DNA of 64,000 bases from Fimenecus sp964540535 (GCA_964540535.1 CAZIMO010000009.1:29806-93805), one strand, 5' to 3'; positions 8,496-17,987 are shown, counted from the stretch's first letter. The notes: generated by a model not told the origin, from the letters alone. A program made the numbers and translations.

Positions 8496-9673
8496 GCATC
8501 CCCTTCCATAAGCTTAACTGCTTCAATCGCTTTGCCGATACCTGTCTTATAACCGTTTGTTGTAAATGTTGCACCGCTGATTGCGTCAACATCTTTATAA
8601 CTGCTTTCATCTTTACCGTTGAACTGTGAATAGAAAGCCTTGTCTGCGCAGGCAGAACCGATACCGTCTGTTTCGCTTTGAGCTGTTGTTACACAGTTGA
8701 TAATTTTACCGTCGGCTGTTAAAGCAACCTTGATATAGATATATTCGCCGGAGGGGTTATAATAGCTGTCGCCGTTAATACCAAAGCCTGCTGCGTGAAG
8801 CTCAAGCACATAATTTCCGCTTGCAGTTTTATAAGCCTTGTCAATGTGAGACGGCATATCAGCATATTTTGTGATGTCGATTTCTTTCATTGAAGAATCA
8901 GCCATTATTTTAGCCTTCGCTTCAACATTGGCCTTAACATCATCTGCAACAGCAGAAACTACTGTTCCGTTTGCGTCAACGCCTACGAATACTGCTTCTT
9001 CTCCCTCGCCTGTTACATAAACAGAGCCTGCACCGTTGTCTGCTGTATAAACTGCTGTAATGCCGTCAAGCACTTCACAAATAAATACTTCTGTAAACTT
9101 ATCGCCTGCGGGAAGAGCTGCTAAAAGACTATCCGCAAGAATTTCTTCTTCTGAACGGATGTCAACACTGCCGCCGCTGAGAATGATTGAAGCATTCAAA
9201 GCGTCTTTAACAGCGCCCTTATATGCTGTACTCGTCATTGTTGAACCCGAAACCGTGTCAATTGCGTCAACAGTATCAACAGAAACGCCTGCAAAACTGT
9301 CGCCGTAGGTCTTTTCAGCGCCGTTGGTTTCGCTTGACACAATGCAGGTTGCTCCTGTAACACTGCCGTTACCGTCAACACCGCACATAATGGTCAAACC
9401 CGGAGCATAGCCTGTTGTTACAAGTTTGAACACATAACCGCCGTTTGAAGCGCTGTATGCCTCGGTTACTGTTGCAGGAAGCTCATAAGCGGTTAAATCA
9501 ACTGCGGTAAAATCACCGCCGTCGGGCATTACAACGAGCAATGCTTTATTAGCCGCTGAACTTTGGTTTTTCTCGATAATAGGGGCTGTAATTTGGTTGG
9601 TAACTGCCAAAAGCACGGTAACCACTGCACAAATTACAGTAAGAGCAATTATACTTTTTAAATATTTTTTCAT
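8492..9673 (-). CDS. rnfG: Rnf complex flavoprotein RnfG with duplicated FMN-binding domain
   Basis: 393 residues, about twice the usual length. One N-terminal membrane helix is followed by an outward-facing region. It has two complete FMN-binding domains (about 40-165 and 262-390) and, between them, a partial copy (about 178-260) without the motif. The second domain has the canonical DAISGAT (363-369), so Thr369 is the likely covalent FMN site made by ApbE. The first has DTVSGST (139-145), a variant with Ser for Ala; Thr145 may or may not be flavinylated. SETNG and SETDGIG match the family. It overlaps rnfD and rnfE by 4 bases each. Confidence 0.93.
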   Translation of the reverse strand: MKKYLKSIIALTVICAVVTVLLAVTNQITAPIIEKNQSSAANKALLVVMPDGGDFTAVDLTAYELPATVTEAYSASNGGYVFKLVTTGYAPGLTIMCGVDGNGSVTGATCIVSSETNGAEKTYGDSFAGVSVDTVDAIDTVSGSTMTSTAYKGAVKDALNASIILSGGSVDIRSEEEILADSLLAALPAGDKFTEVFICEVLDGITAVYTADNGAGSVYVTGEGEEAVFVGVDANGTVVSAVADDVKANVEAKAKIMADSSMKEIDITKYADMPSHIDKAYKTASGNYVLELHAAGFGINGDSYYNPSGEYIYIKVALTADGKIINCVTTAQSETDGIGSACADKAFYSQFNGKDESSYKDVDAISGATFTTNGYKTGIGKAIEAVKLMEGDA

Positions 9674-10599
9674 TTTTTTGCACCTCCGAAAAGCTTACGG
9701 GTGCAGAATGAATCTATGTAAGGATTTAAAATGTTCATAAGAAGAATTGCAAAGGATACGCCCTCGGGATAAGACGAACTCCAGAAACGGACAAGCACTG
9801 TAATAACGCCTGCTCCGATACCGAATATTATTTTGCCCTTTGCTGTTGACGGTGAAGTTACATAATCAGTTGCCATAAAGATCGCGCCGATTAAAAGACC
9901 GCCTGAAAGAATCCACGCAAGAGAAGTCTGAACATCAAAGCCCTCTATGCAAAGTGTGAATATAAATGCCGTGCCGATGAAAGCCGCCGGAATATGCCAG
10001 CTTATTACCTTGCGGACAAGAAGATAAATGCCGCCGATAATAAGTGCCAATGAGCAGGTTTCGCCGAGAGCGCCGCCGCATTTGCCCAAGAACAAGTCAA
10101 GAAGATTAAGGGTGGTTCCCTTATCAAGCTCAACAAGAGGAGTAGCGGTTGATACGGTATCTAATTTCGGGAAAACCGAAGCTGTTACTGTGCTTGAAAA
10201 GGCAATAATCATAAACACACGCGCTGTAATAGCCGGGTTTACAATATTTTTTCCAAGTCCGCCGAAAACGCATTTTACAATAATTATTGCAAAAGCAGAG
10301 CCTACCGCCGCCTGCCAAAGCGGAATGCTTGCAGGAAGATTAAGAGCTAAAAGAAGTCCTGTGACAACAGAGCTTAAATCACTTACTGTCTGCTCTTTTT
10401 TAACAATAAGGTTAAAAAGAAACTCGCAGACAACTGCGGTAATAACGCAGGTTGCAACTACAAACAGCGCGCGAAGCCCGAAAAGAACAATACCTGCAAT
10501 GGTGGCAGGAAGAAGAGCGATTATAACATCGAGCATAATGTTCTGCGTTGACTTCTTACCGTGAATATGTGGAGAAACCGAAATATGAAGCTTTTCCAT
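9670..10599 (-). CDS. rnfD: Rnf complex membrane flavoprotein RnfD
   Basis: 309 residues with multiple membrane helices, NqrB/RnfD family. The flavinylation motif is DTVSTATP (147-154), with Thr153 the expected covalent FMN site. Other family landmarks are GLLLALNLP (81-89) and GKNIVNPAITARVF. With RnfG it forms the flavin relay and ion pathway. Its start at 10599 touches the rnfC stop, indicating translational coupling. Confidence 0.96.
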   Translation of the reverse strand: MEKLHISVSPHIHGKKSTQNIMLDVIIALLPATIAGIVLFGLRALFVVATCVITAVVCEFLFNLIVKKEQTVSDLSSVVTGLLLALNLPASIPLWQAAVGSAFAIIIVKCVFGGLGKNIVNPAITARVFMIIAFSSTVTASVFPKLDTVSTATPLVELDKGTTLNLLDLFLGKCGGALGETCSLALIIGGIYLLVRKVISWHIPAAFIGTAFIFTLCIEGFDVQTSLAWILSGGLLIGAIFMATDYVTSPSTAKGKIIFGIGAGVITVLVRFWSSSYPEGVSFAILLMNILNPYIDSFCTRKLFGGAKK

Positions 10600-11906
10600 T
10601 ACTTATTAGCCTCCTTTTCCTTATGCTTTTTAAGAGCAATTTTTGCCAGCTTGTTGGTCTGGACAAGAGGACGGTTTGCAGGACAGCCAAACGAACAGCA
10701 TCCGCATTCCATACAGGTTTCAACGCCGGCTTTTTCAACCATTTCCATATCGCCTGTTTTATATCCCTTAACAATAGCGGGAACATTTATGCCGAACGGA
10801 CAGTTGTTAATGCAGGCACCGCAACGGATACAGGCTGTGGTTTTAGGAGTTTTTATTTCTTTTTTATCTAATGCAAGTACAGCGTTTGTATTTTTAAGCA
10901 CGGGAACATCAAGATTAGGAACTGTAATTCCCATCATAGGTCCGCCGTAGATTACTTTTTCCGGGTCAAAATTAAATCCGCCGCAAAAATCAAAAACATC
11001 GCTTAACGAAGTACCTATGGGAGCGATAATATTTTTAGGCTCTTTTACGGCACCGCCGTCAACTGTAACCGTTCTTTCAACCAGTGGCATACCTGTTTTA
11101 AGATAACCGCCAATGAAAGCCATAGTTGACGAATTGCATACAATACAGCCCACATCTGCCGGAAGCTGACCCAGCTTAACAGTTCTGCCTGTTGTATGGT
11201 AAACAAGAACCTTTTCACCGCCCTGCGGATAAACAGACGGCAAAGCTTCAACCTTAATTTTACTGTTTTTTGAAGCAATTTCATTCATTTTTGCTATTGC
11301 TTCGGGCTTGTTTTTTTCAATACCGATAATAACCTTCTCAAAATTAAAGTACTTATCGAAAGCTTCAACAGCAAAAGCTATATCTTCTGCCTTTTCGACC
11401 ATTGTAACGGAGTCACTTGTGATATAAGGCTCGCACTCTGCGCCGTTGATAACAAGAGTATCAATCTTTTTGTCAGTTGCAAGCTTTACATAAGTCGGAA
11501 AGCCTGCGCCGCCCAAACCTACGATACCGCTTTTTTTAACGGCGTCAATTAACTCCTCTTTGCTGTTTACTGTGGGTGGTGTAATTGACGGATCCGGAGT
11601 CATTGCTCCGTCAGATTCAATTGTGATTGCAGGTACTGCATTACCGCTTGAAAGAAGAACATCTGCCAATTTTTTAACTGTTCCCGATACGCTTGAATAA
11701 ATCGGAGAAGAAATAAATCCGTTTTGTTCAGCTATTAAAGTGCCGACGCAAACGCTGTCGCCGACCTTAACAACGGGAACGGCAGGCTTGCCTATATGCA
11801 TAGATGTTGGCAGAGTAACCGATTTAACATCAGTCATTCTGACAGCTGACATATTGGCTGTGTTTTTTCTGTGAGGAACATGAATACCACGAAGATGAAA
11901 AGCCAT
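10599..11906 (-). CDS. rnfC: Rnf complex NAD(H)-binding subunit RnfC
   Basis: 435 residues from the ATG at 11906, preceded by AAAGGTAGG. A frame extending to 11954 adds a segment that does not fit the family, which starts near FHLRGIHVPHRKN. RnfC carries the NAD+/NADH and FMN site (GLGGAGFPTYVKL) and two C-terminal [4Fe-4S] motifs (CIRCGACINNC and CMECGCCSFGC). It is the first gene of rnfCDGEAB, about 85 bases after a consensus promoter. Confidence 0.96.
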   Translation of the reverse strand: MAFHLRGIHVPHRKNTANMSAVRMTDVKSVTLPTSMHIGKPAVPVVKVGDSVCVGTLIAEQNGFISSPIYSSVSGTVKKLADVLLSSGNAVPAITIESDGAMTPDPSITPPTVNSKEELIDAVKKSGIVGLGGAGFPTYVKLATDKKIDTLVINGAECEPYITSDSVTMVEKAEDIAFAVEAFDKYFNFEKVIIGIEKNKPEAIAKMNEIASKNSKIKVEALPSVYPQGGEKVLVYHTTGRTVKLGQLPADVGCIVCNSSTMAFIGGYLKTGMPLVERTVTVDGGAVKEPKNIIAPIGTSLSDVFDFCGGFNFDPEKVIYGGPMMGITVPNLDVPVLKNTNAVLALDKKEIKTPKTTACIRCGACINNCPFGINVPAIVKGYKTGDMEMVEKAGVETCMECGCCSFGCPANRPLVQTNKLAKIALKKHKEKEANK

Positions 11907-11991
11907 TCTAATTGACCTACCTTTCTTTTTTGTTAGTATTATAAACAGACACACACTCTCTCAAAGCACACCTCTTCACAATACACTGAAT

Positions 11992-12020
11992 ATTATATAA
12001 CTGTGTCGAAAATATGTCAA
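11992..12020 (-). promoter_or_regulatory. Consensus sigma-A promoter of the rnf operon
   Basis: On the minus strand a perfect TTGACA (12020-12015), a 17-base spacer and a perfect TATAAT (11997-11992). The leader to rnfC is about 80 bases. A second weaker candidate (TTGAGA, 15 bases, TATAAT) lies inside the leader. It faces away from the mrp promoter. Confidence 0.85.
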
Positions 12021-12096
12021 CGAATTAAAATCAATCTTTATTGGTAAACCTATCAAAAATCTGCACTGTTTTTTGTTTAATTTGCAATTATGAACC

Positions 12097-12125
12097 TTGA
12101 CTTTCAAGTTTTAAAGGAGTATTAT
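12097..12125 (+). promoter_or_regulatory. Promoter of the mrp operon
   Basis: TTGACT (12097-12102), a 17-base spacer, TATTAT (12120-12125), about 50 bases before the first mrp gene. Its -35 lies 77 bases from the rnf -35 on the other strand, so one regulator could touch both. Confidence 0.7.
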
Positions 12126-12178
12126 TAAGCCGTTATTTTTTACATACCTATTATATAGTTGCTCAAGGGAGATATTTT

Positions 12179-12658
12179 ATGATAATTTTTCTTTTTCTTT
12201 TATGGATAATTTTCAACGGAAGATTTACTGCTGACGCAGGTATGCTTCAGATAATTATTATAGGCATTATTGTGTCGGGTCTTGCCTATTGGTTTGCACA
12301 CAAGGCTTTGGGCTACACGATTAAAGCCGAGCTTAATTTACTCAAAAAAGCACCTATACTCACAGCTTATCTTTTTCTGCTGATTAAAGAAATTATTGTG
12401 GCAAATTTTCAGATGATGAAAATTGTAACAAGCAAAAGAGCAGAAATTCACCCGGTAATAATAAAGGTGAAAATTCCGCTGAAAACGAATTTTGCCCGTG
12501 TTATCCTTGCAAATTCAATCACCCTTACCCCCGGCACGATCACTGCAGAGCTTGAGGACGATGAATTTACAATTCACTGTGTTGACACCGCTTTTTCAGA
12601 GGAAATTGAAAACAGCTCATTTGTAAAAATGCTTAAAAAGCTTGAGAATAGAAGTTAA
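12179..12658 (+). CDS. mrpE: Na+/H+ antiporter subunit E (MnhE/MrpE family)
   Basis: 159 residues. Two N-terminal membrane helices with FLLWIIFNGRF are followed by a cytoplasmic domain containing the family segment ANSITLTPGT near residue 117. MrpE is an accessory subunit needed for assembly of multi-subunit Mrp antiporters. First gene of a ten-gene operon; GGGAGA precedes the ATG. A 90-base gap to mrpF is the widest in the operon and holds no clear signal. Confidence 0.9.
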   Translation: MIIFLFLLWIIFNGRFTADAGMLQIIIIGIIVSGLAYWFAHKALGYTIKAELNLLKKAPILTAYLFLLIKEIIVANFQMMKIVTSKRAEIHPVIIKVKIPLKTNFARVILANSITLTPGTITAELEDDEFTIHCVDTAFSEEIENSSFVKMLKKLENRS

Positions 12659-12748
12659 AACGCTTTCTCAAATTTTAATCTTATTTATTGTAGGCTATAA
12701 CAAGAAAAAAATTACTGATTTGCATTCAGAAAGGCTATGTGAATTACT

Positions 12749-13045
12749 ATGATAGAACAAGCTTATTCATACCTATACATTGCAGTGTGCATCTGCCTCG
12801 GAATTGCAGTAATTGCCACACTCGTGCGTTCAATTACAGCAAAAACAATTATCGGCAGGTTTATCGGCATAAATATGCTCACAACCATTGTAATTATTCT
12901 TATTTGTATACTTACTCTTTTCTTAAAAGAAGCATATCTGCCCGACGTTGCGCTTATTTATGCGCTGCTTAGCTGTATTGCGGTAATTCTTTTAAGCAAG
13001 ATTTATATCAATCTTTTCAAAAGCAGCAAAGGGGGTAAAAAGTAA
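12749..13045 (+). CDS. mrpF: Monovalent cation/H+ antiporter subunit F
   Basis: 98 residues, three membrane helices, with the MrpF/MnhF pattern: a conserved Arg after helix 1 (LVRSITAKTIIGRFIGINM) and an acidic residue in helix 3 (LPDVALIYALLS). It overlaps mrpG by one base. Weak ribosome binding site. Confidence 0.88.
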   Translation: MIEQAYSYLYIAVCICLGIAVIATLVRSITAKTIIGRFIGINMLTTIVIILICILTLFLKEAYLPDVALIYALLSCIAVILLSKIYINLFKSSKGGKK

Positions 13046-13413
13046 TGCTTGAATGGATTCGTTTCGGAATCACTGCGGTGCTTTTTGCCGCCGGAATTAT
13101 TGTCCTTTTCATTTCGATTTTCGGCACATTCCGTTTTGACTATTCTCTTAACCGTATGCACTCTTCCGCTATGTGCGACACACTTGTGCTTATGCTTTTT
13201 ACTGTTGCCTGTGTTATTGCGTCGGGATTTAATGTTGTATCGGTTAAATTTTTGATGATTTTATTCGTTATGTGGTTCACAAGCCCTGTGGTGTCCCATG
13301 TGTTTGTTAAAACAAAATATCTTACCGACGAAAATATCGGCGAACACTGCGACATTCACACAGATGACGCAAGTCTTTATGAAAAAGAAATCGAAAAGGA
13401 GGAAGAAAACTGA
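13045..13413 (+). CDS. mrpG: Monovalent cation/H+ antiporter subunit G
   Basis: 122 residues. Three membrane helices with the MnhG landmarks FGTFRFDYSLNRMH and FVMWFTSPVVSHVF, and an acidic cytoplasmic tail (KEIEKEEEN). It overlaps both neighbours by one base, so translation is coupled. Confidence 0.88.
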   Translation: MLEWIRFGITAVLFAAGIIVLFISIFGTFRFDYSLNRMHSSAMCDTLVLMLFTVACVIASGFNVVSVKFLMILFVMWFTSPVVSHVFVKTKYLTDENIGEHCDIHTDDASLYEKEIEKEEEN

Positions 13414-13724
13414 TGGAAGACATTATTTCAGTGTTCAGAGCAATTCTTCTGCTCTCACTTATAATCTGCGCAATTGCCACTGCTTTTTCAAAAAGAGTTA
13501 TGACAGCAGTTATTGTTTTCACATCTTACAGCATTGTAATGGCTGTTGTATGGCTTCTTTTACGCTCGCCCGATTTGGCTATTACCGAAGCGGCAGTGGG
13601 CGCAGGCGTCAATGGCGTTCTTTTTTTCCTTACGCTGCGTAAACTTCATCTTATTGACAGAGATTTTAAAGATGATGAAGCCGCAAAGCGGTCTTCGGAG
13701 GTGAATGAAAATGAAGAAAACTGA
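13413..13724 (+). CDS. DUF4040 membrane subunit (MrpA C-terminal/MbhD-like)
   Basis: 103 residues, three membrane helices. The segment LRSPDLAITEAAVGAGVNGVLFF is the DUF4040 signature found in the C-terminal part of MrpA and as separate MbhD subunits. Here it is a free-standing gene, so MrpA is split. It overlaps mrpG by one base, and its 3-prime end overlaps the next gene. Confidence 0.88.
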   Translation: MEDIISVFRAILLLSLIICAIATAFSKRVMTAVIVFTSYSIVMAVVWLLLRSPDLAITEAAVGAGVNGVLFFLTLRKLHLIDRDFKDDEAAKRSSEVNENEEN

Positions 13725-14631
13725 ATTCACCGAAAAATTCAAGCAATGGTATGACGGCGATTTAAGCTTTGATGAAAAGCTTTCACAGCCAATTGAAAAA
13801 ATCCCCGTTGAGCATATTCCCGATGAACCCCATCACATCAGAAAGCATATACGTACATTTAAAAAGCTTGAAAGCCAAGAGCTTAAAGCGTCAAAAACAG
13901 GATATCGCTTTTTCTCTGTTATTTTCTGCATTATCATCTGCGCCGTGCTTATAGGCACCGTTAATTTTCTTCCGCTCTTTGCAGATGAAAATGCCCCCAC
14001 AGTCAATGAGGTTTATGAGCATTATGTGGGCGAGGGCAGAGAGCAGACAGGTGCTGTAAACACAGTTGCAGGTATGATTCTTGATTACCGCGCATTTGAT
14101 ACTCTCGGCGAGTCCTTTGTGCTTTTCACAGCTACCTGTGCGGTTCTTTTGCTTCTTGAAGTTTCAAAAAAATCGCCTGTTAAAAAGAATGAAACATTTT
14201 CATTCACAAATGACCGAATAATCACATTCACAGTAAAGGCGATTGTGCCGATTATAATAGTATTCGGTATTTATGTGCTCTTTAACGGACATCTTTCACC
14301 CGGCGGCGGTTTCTCGGGCGGTGCAATTTTAGGCACAGGCTTCATTCTTTTTGCAATGGCGTTCGGCGAAGATGTTGCGGCAAAGGTAATTCCTGCAAAA
14401 GCAGTTAAAATTATTACCATATCTGCTCTTTCGTTCTACTGTCTTTCAAAAAGCTACTCATTCTTTACAGGTAACGAATTTAACGGAATTCATTCCTTTA
14501 TCACACCGGGCACACCCGGCAACCTTTTTTCGGGCGGACTGATTTTACCGCTTAATTTAGCTGTCGGTCTTGTTGTTTGCTGTACAATGTACAGCTTCTA
14601 TATGATTTTCAAAAGGGGGCGTCTTGATTGA
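13711..14631 (+). CDS. mrpB: MbhE-MnhB fusion antiporter subunit
   Basis: 306 residues. The start at 13711 is chosen because GGAGGTG at 13697-13703 is then 7 bases away; an in-frame ATG at 13705 is too close. The layout is a charged cytoplasmic N-terminus (about 1-68), an MbhE-like segment with DYRAFDTLGES (about 70-150), then an MnhB domain with NGHLSPGGGFSGGAIL and TPGTPGNLFSGG. It therefore combines the end of MrpA with MrpB. The charged N-terminal extension is not typical of MnhB. It overlaps mrpC. Confidence 0.85.
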   Translation: MKKTEFTEKFKQWYDGDLSFDEKLSQPIEKIPVEHIPDEPHHIRKHIRTFKKLESQELKASKTGYRFFSVIFCIIICAVLIGTVNFLPLFADENAPTVNEVYEHYVGEGREQTGAVNTVAGMILDYRAFDTLGESFVLFTATCAVLLLLEVSKKSPVKKNETFSFTNDRIITFTVKAIVPIIIVFGIYVLFNGHLSPGGGFSGGAILGTGFILFAMAFGEDVAAKVIPAKAVKIITISALSFYCLSKSYSFFTGNEFNGIHSFITPGTPGNLFSGGLILPLNLAVGLVVCCTMYSFYMIFKRGRLD

Positions 14632-15005
14632 ATTTTCTTATTAACTATGAAGAAGCAACTTCAATGATACTCTTTGCAATAGGCTTTACAATGCTTGTTT
14701 TCTCAAAGAATATTATGAAGAAAATTCTCGGTCTTAACATTATGGACACAGGCGTTTACCTGTTTTTAGCTTCAATGGGTTACATTGAGGGCAAGCTCAC
14801 ACCAATTGTTCCTGCAAACGGTGAAGTCAATGTACCCGATTATATCAACCCGATCCCCGCAGGTCTTGTTCTTACGGGAATTGTTGTGTCGGTAAGCTTT
14901 TCGGCGCTTATGCTCGCCCTTACGGTACGCCTTTACAAAAAATACCGCACCTTAAATCTTGACGAGATTTATGAAAAGTGCAGCACGGAGGATGAATACG
15001 AATAA
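14628..15005 (+). CDS. mrpC: Na+/H+ antiporter subunit C (NuoK-like)
   Basis: 125 residues, three membrane helices, NuoK/MnhC family. It starts with TTG at 14628 overlapping the upstream TGA, with AAGGGGG just before it. The family segment is IMKKILGLNIMDTGVYLF, and helix 3 holds ALVLTGIVVSVSFSAL-type residues (here PAGLVLTGIVVSVSFSALML). It overlaps the next gene by one base. Confidence 0.9.
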   Translation: MNFLINYEEATSMILFAIGFTMLVFSKNIMKKILGLNIMDTGVYLFLASMGYIEGKLTPIVPANGEVNVPDYINPIPAGLVLTGIVVSVSFSALMLALTVRLYKKYRTLNLDEIYEKCSTEDEYE

Positions 15006-16513
15006 TGGAATTTATTAAGAATTTTCCCTTCATTACAATCGTTTTATCATTATTCTGTGCGGTTATCTGCTACGCTTTTAAGAATAAAAAAGCCCGCCTT
15101 GTTTCGTATTTTCTCTTGGTATTGTCGGGAGTTTTGTCAGCAAGCGTGCTTGCATATAATTTTTTCTCTGAAACAGGCTATTTTGCTTACAGAATGGGGC
15201 ATTACGACGCACCGATAGGCAATGAAATTTCGGCAGGTATTTTAGAGCCTTTCTTTGCACTTCTTTTTGAAACTGTAATGTTTTTGTCACTTGTCGGCGG
15301 CGCAAAAAGAATTCTCAAGGATGTGGAAGAATCAAAGCACAGATTTTTCTACATTATGGTAAATCTTACCCATGCGGCGCTTATGTCGCTTTGCTATACA
15401 AACGATATTTATACCGCCTATGTTTTCATCGAGATTTGCACAATCGCTTCTTGTGCGCTGCTTATGGCAAGCAAAAAGGACCGTTCGCTTGTTGCGGCTA
15501 CACGGTATACGATTTTCAGTCTTATCGGTTCAAGCCTTGTGCTTATAGGCATTGTTCTTCTTTATTCTGTAACGGGTCATCTTTTGTTCCCTCAAATTTT
15601 TGAAACTATTCAGACTCTTTGGGCAACTGGCGAATATACTGCTCCGCTTACAATTGCGCTCGGTCTTATTATTTCGGGTCTTGCAATCAAAAGCGGTATG
15701 TTTCCGTTCCATTGGTGGATGCCCGACACATACGGCACGGCAACACCGTCAGCTTCGGGTATTCTTTCCGGTGTTGTTTCAAAAGGATACATCTTTTTGC
15801 TTCTTAAAATGATTTACCGAGTAATCGGCATAAATGTTTATATGCAATCTGGAATTAACAACATCCTTTTGGTTTGCGGTATCTGCGGTATGGTTGCAGG
15901 CTCTGTTTCGGCAATCAGAACTAATAAAATCACCTTTATGACTGCATATTCCTCTGCCGCTCAAATCGGTTACATTTATATGGGAATAGGTCTTGGCACA
16001 AAAGCGGCTCTTTTAGCGGCGCTTTTCCAAATTGTCGCCCATGCTCTCACAAAGCCTATGCTATTCCTTTCGGCAGGCGGACTTTCAGACACAGTTGACG
16101 GAAAGCAGGATTTCGACTCACTTCGTTCTTCTGCGCATTATAACAAATCGGCAGGCATCGCCTTTGCGGCAGGCTCGCTGTCAATGGTGGGTATTCCCAT
16201 ATTTGCAGGATTTATCCCAAAAATGCTCTTTGCAATTTCAGCATTCGGCCACGGATGGCAAACATATATTGTGCTTTTAGCCCTTGCAATCAGTACAATT
16301 CTTAATGTTATTTATTTCCTTCGTACTTTAATAAACATTTACAGCCCTGCAATAGTTGACCTTGAACGCAAAAAGATAACTTTCAGCACAGTTAAAGCCT
16401 TTTCGGTTATTGTGCTTGTTATGGCGGCGGTCAATATTGCTGTGGGACTTCACTCGCAACCCATAATCTCTCTTTTTGAAAAAGGAATAGAGATTTTTAT
16501 GAACATTCGTTAA
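15005..16513 (+). CDS. Proton-conducting antiporter subunit, NuoM/MrpD family (1)
   Basis: 502 residues, about 14 membrane helices, first of four NuoL/M/N-like genes in the operon. Conserved features are SGMFPFHWWMPDTYG near 230 (Lys of the channel helix is in AIKSG) and the discontinuous-helix region around ALTKPMLFLSAGG. Each such subunit is thought to carry one ion channel. The MrpD-versus-MrpA assignment within the four is uncertain. Confidence 0.85.
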   Translation: MEFIKNFPFITIVLSLFCAVICYAFKNKKARLVSYFLLVLSGVLSASVLAYNFFSETGYFAYRMGHYDAPIGNEISAGILEPFFALLFETVMFLSLVGGAKRILKDVEESKHRFFYIMVNLTHAALMSLCYTNDIYTAYVFIEICTIASCALLMASKKDRSLVAATRYTIFSLIGSSLVLIGIVLLYSVTGHLLFPQIFETIQTLWATGEYTAPLTIALGLIISGLAIKSGMFPFHWWMPDTYGTATPSASGILSGVVSKGYIFLLLKMIYRVIGINVYMQSGINNILLVCGICGMVAGSVSAIRTNKITFMTAYSSAAQIGYIYMGIGLGTKAALLAALFQIVAHALTKPMLFLSAGGLSDTVDGKQDFDSLRSSAHYNKSAGIAFAAGSLSMVGIPIFAGFIPKMLFAISAFGHGWQTYIVLLALAISTILNVIYFLRTLINIYSPAIVDLERKKITFSTVKAFSVIVLVMAAVNIAVGLHSQPIISLFEKGIEIFMNIR

Positions 16514-16526
16514 AGGAGGAAAAGTT

Positions 16527-17975
16527 ATGTATTTAATGATTTTTACAGTTATATTTCCTCTTATAAGCGGACTTTTGATGCCTGTTTTGAAAAAGTTCAG
16601 CAATCGCAAGGTGAAAATGGCTGTTGTAATTTCTTTGCAGGCAGTTACCGCACTTTTCGGCTTGCTCACGGTTTGCGGCGAAAACACTTCGACCAAAAGC
16701 TTTGCATTTGCCGATAAGCTCACAGTTGGCTTTACATCTGACTTTACGGCGAAAATCTTTTGTTCAATAGTAACAGTTGCGTGGCTGCTCGTTACGGTTT
16801 ATGCCTCTGTTTATATGAAGCACGAAAAAAATGAAGAAAGATTTTTCCTTTTCTCGTTTTTAACAGAGAGCGCAATGCTCGGTGCGTCATTCTCAAACAG
16901 CCTTATTTCAATGTATGTATTCTATGAACTTGTAACGGTGCTTTCAATGCCTTTAGTGCTTCACTCGCTCTCAAAAGAGTCTGTTGCGGCGGCAAAGAAA
17001 TACCTTTATTATTCAATTGCAGGTGCATTTATGGCGCTTTTCGGTATTTTTGTTATAGGCACAAACGCTGATACGCTGAATTTTTCAGCAGGCGGTGTAA
17101 TTACCGACACAACTCCGCTTATACTTACAGCGGTATTTGTTATGTGCCTCGGCTTCGGCGCAAAAGCAGGTCTTTTTCCTCTGCACGGCTGGCTTCCTAC
17201 GGCTCATCCTGTTGCCCCTGCCCCTGCAAGTGCATTGCTTTCGGGTATAATTGCAAAAGCAGGCGTGCTTGCAATCATCAGAACAGTATTCTTTACAGTT
17301 GGCGCTGATAAGCTTTCGGGTACATGGGTACAGACTGCGCTGCTTATTCTTGCACTTTTAACCGTGCTTATGGGTTCAATGATGGCTTACCGTGAAAAAA
17401 TCTTTAAAAAAAGGCTTGCATACTCAACTGTCAGCCAGATTTCTTATGTGCTTTGCGGAATTTTCCTCTTTACCGAAGCAGGTGCAGAGGGTGCGTTGTG
17501 GCAAATTTTATTCCACGCGGTTGTTAAGGTCGGCTTGTTCCTTTGCGCAGGCGCAGTAATCTTTCTTTACGGCAAAACAAAAGTTGACGAGCTTGCAGGT
17601 ATCGGCAAAAAAATGCCCATAACCTTTGTATGCTTTACAGTTCTTTCGCTTTCGCTTATCGGTATTCCCCCAACAGGCGGGTTTTACAGCAAATGGTATA
17701 TCGCCACCGCTTCTCTTGCAGCTTCAGGCATAGGGGCGCTCAATTGGATTGTTCCTGTAATACTTTTGGCTTCTGCATTGCTCACAGCAGGCTATCTTCT
17801 TGATATTTCGATAAAAGCATTTTTAAAGAACGAAGAAACTGAACTAAAAGCAATAAAAGAGCCTGTTCCCATGGCCGCAGTGCTTATTGTGCTTGCGGTA
17901 ATAGCAGTTTTCGGCGGAATTTTCACCGAACAGACACACAGCATTATATCAGCTGTTGCGTCATCAATATTTTAA
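16527..17975 (+). CDS. Proton-conducting antiporter subunit, NuoM/MrpD family (2)
   Basis: 482 residues, about 14 membrane helices. Signature segments are GAKAGLFPLHGWLPTAHPVAPAP (channel Lys, in a shorter form: FGAKAGLFPLHGWLP) and FHAVVKVGLFLCAG. A strong site AAAGGAGG precedes the ATG. It is similar to the next two genes, suggesting expansion by duplication. Confidence 0.85.
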   Translation: MYLMIFTVIFPLISGLLMPVLKKFSNRKVKMAVVISLQAVTALFGLLTVCGENTSTKSFAFADKLTVGFTSDFTAKIFCSIVTVAWLLVTVYASVYMKHEKNEERFFLFSFLTESAMLGASFSNSLISMYVFYELVTVLSMPLVLHSLSKESVAAAKKYLYYSIAGAFMALFGIFVIGTNADTLNFSAGGVITDTTPLILTAVFVMCLGFGAKAGLFPLHGWLPTAHPVAPAPASALLSGIIAKAGVLAIIRTVFFTVGADKLSGTWVQTALLILALLTVLMGSMMAYREKIFKKRLAYSTVSQISYVLCGIFLFTEAGAEGALWQILFHAVVKVGLFLCAGAVIFLYGKTKVDELAGIGKKMPITFVCFTVLSLSLIGIPPTGGFYSKWYIATASLAASGIGALNWIVPVILLASALLTAGYLLDISIKAFLKNEETELKAIKEPVPMAAVLIVLAVIAVFGGIFTEQTHSIISAVASSIF

Positions 17976-17987
17976 GGGGTGAAAGCT

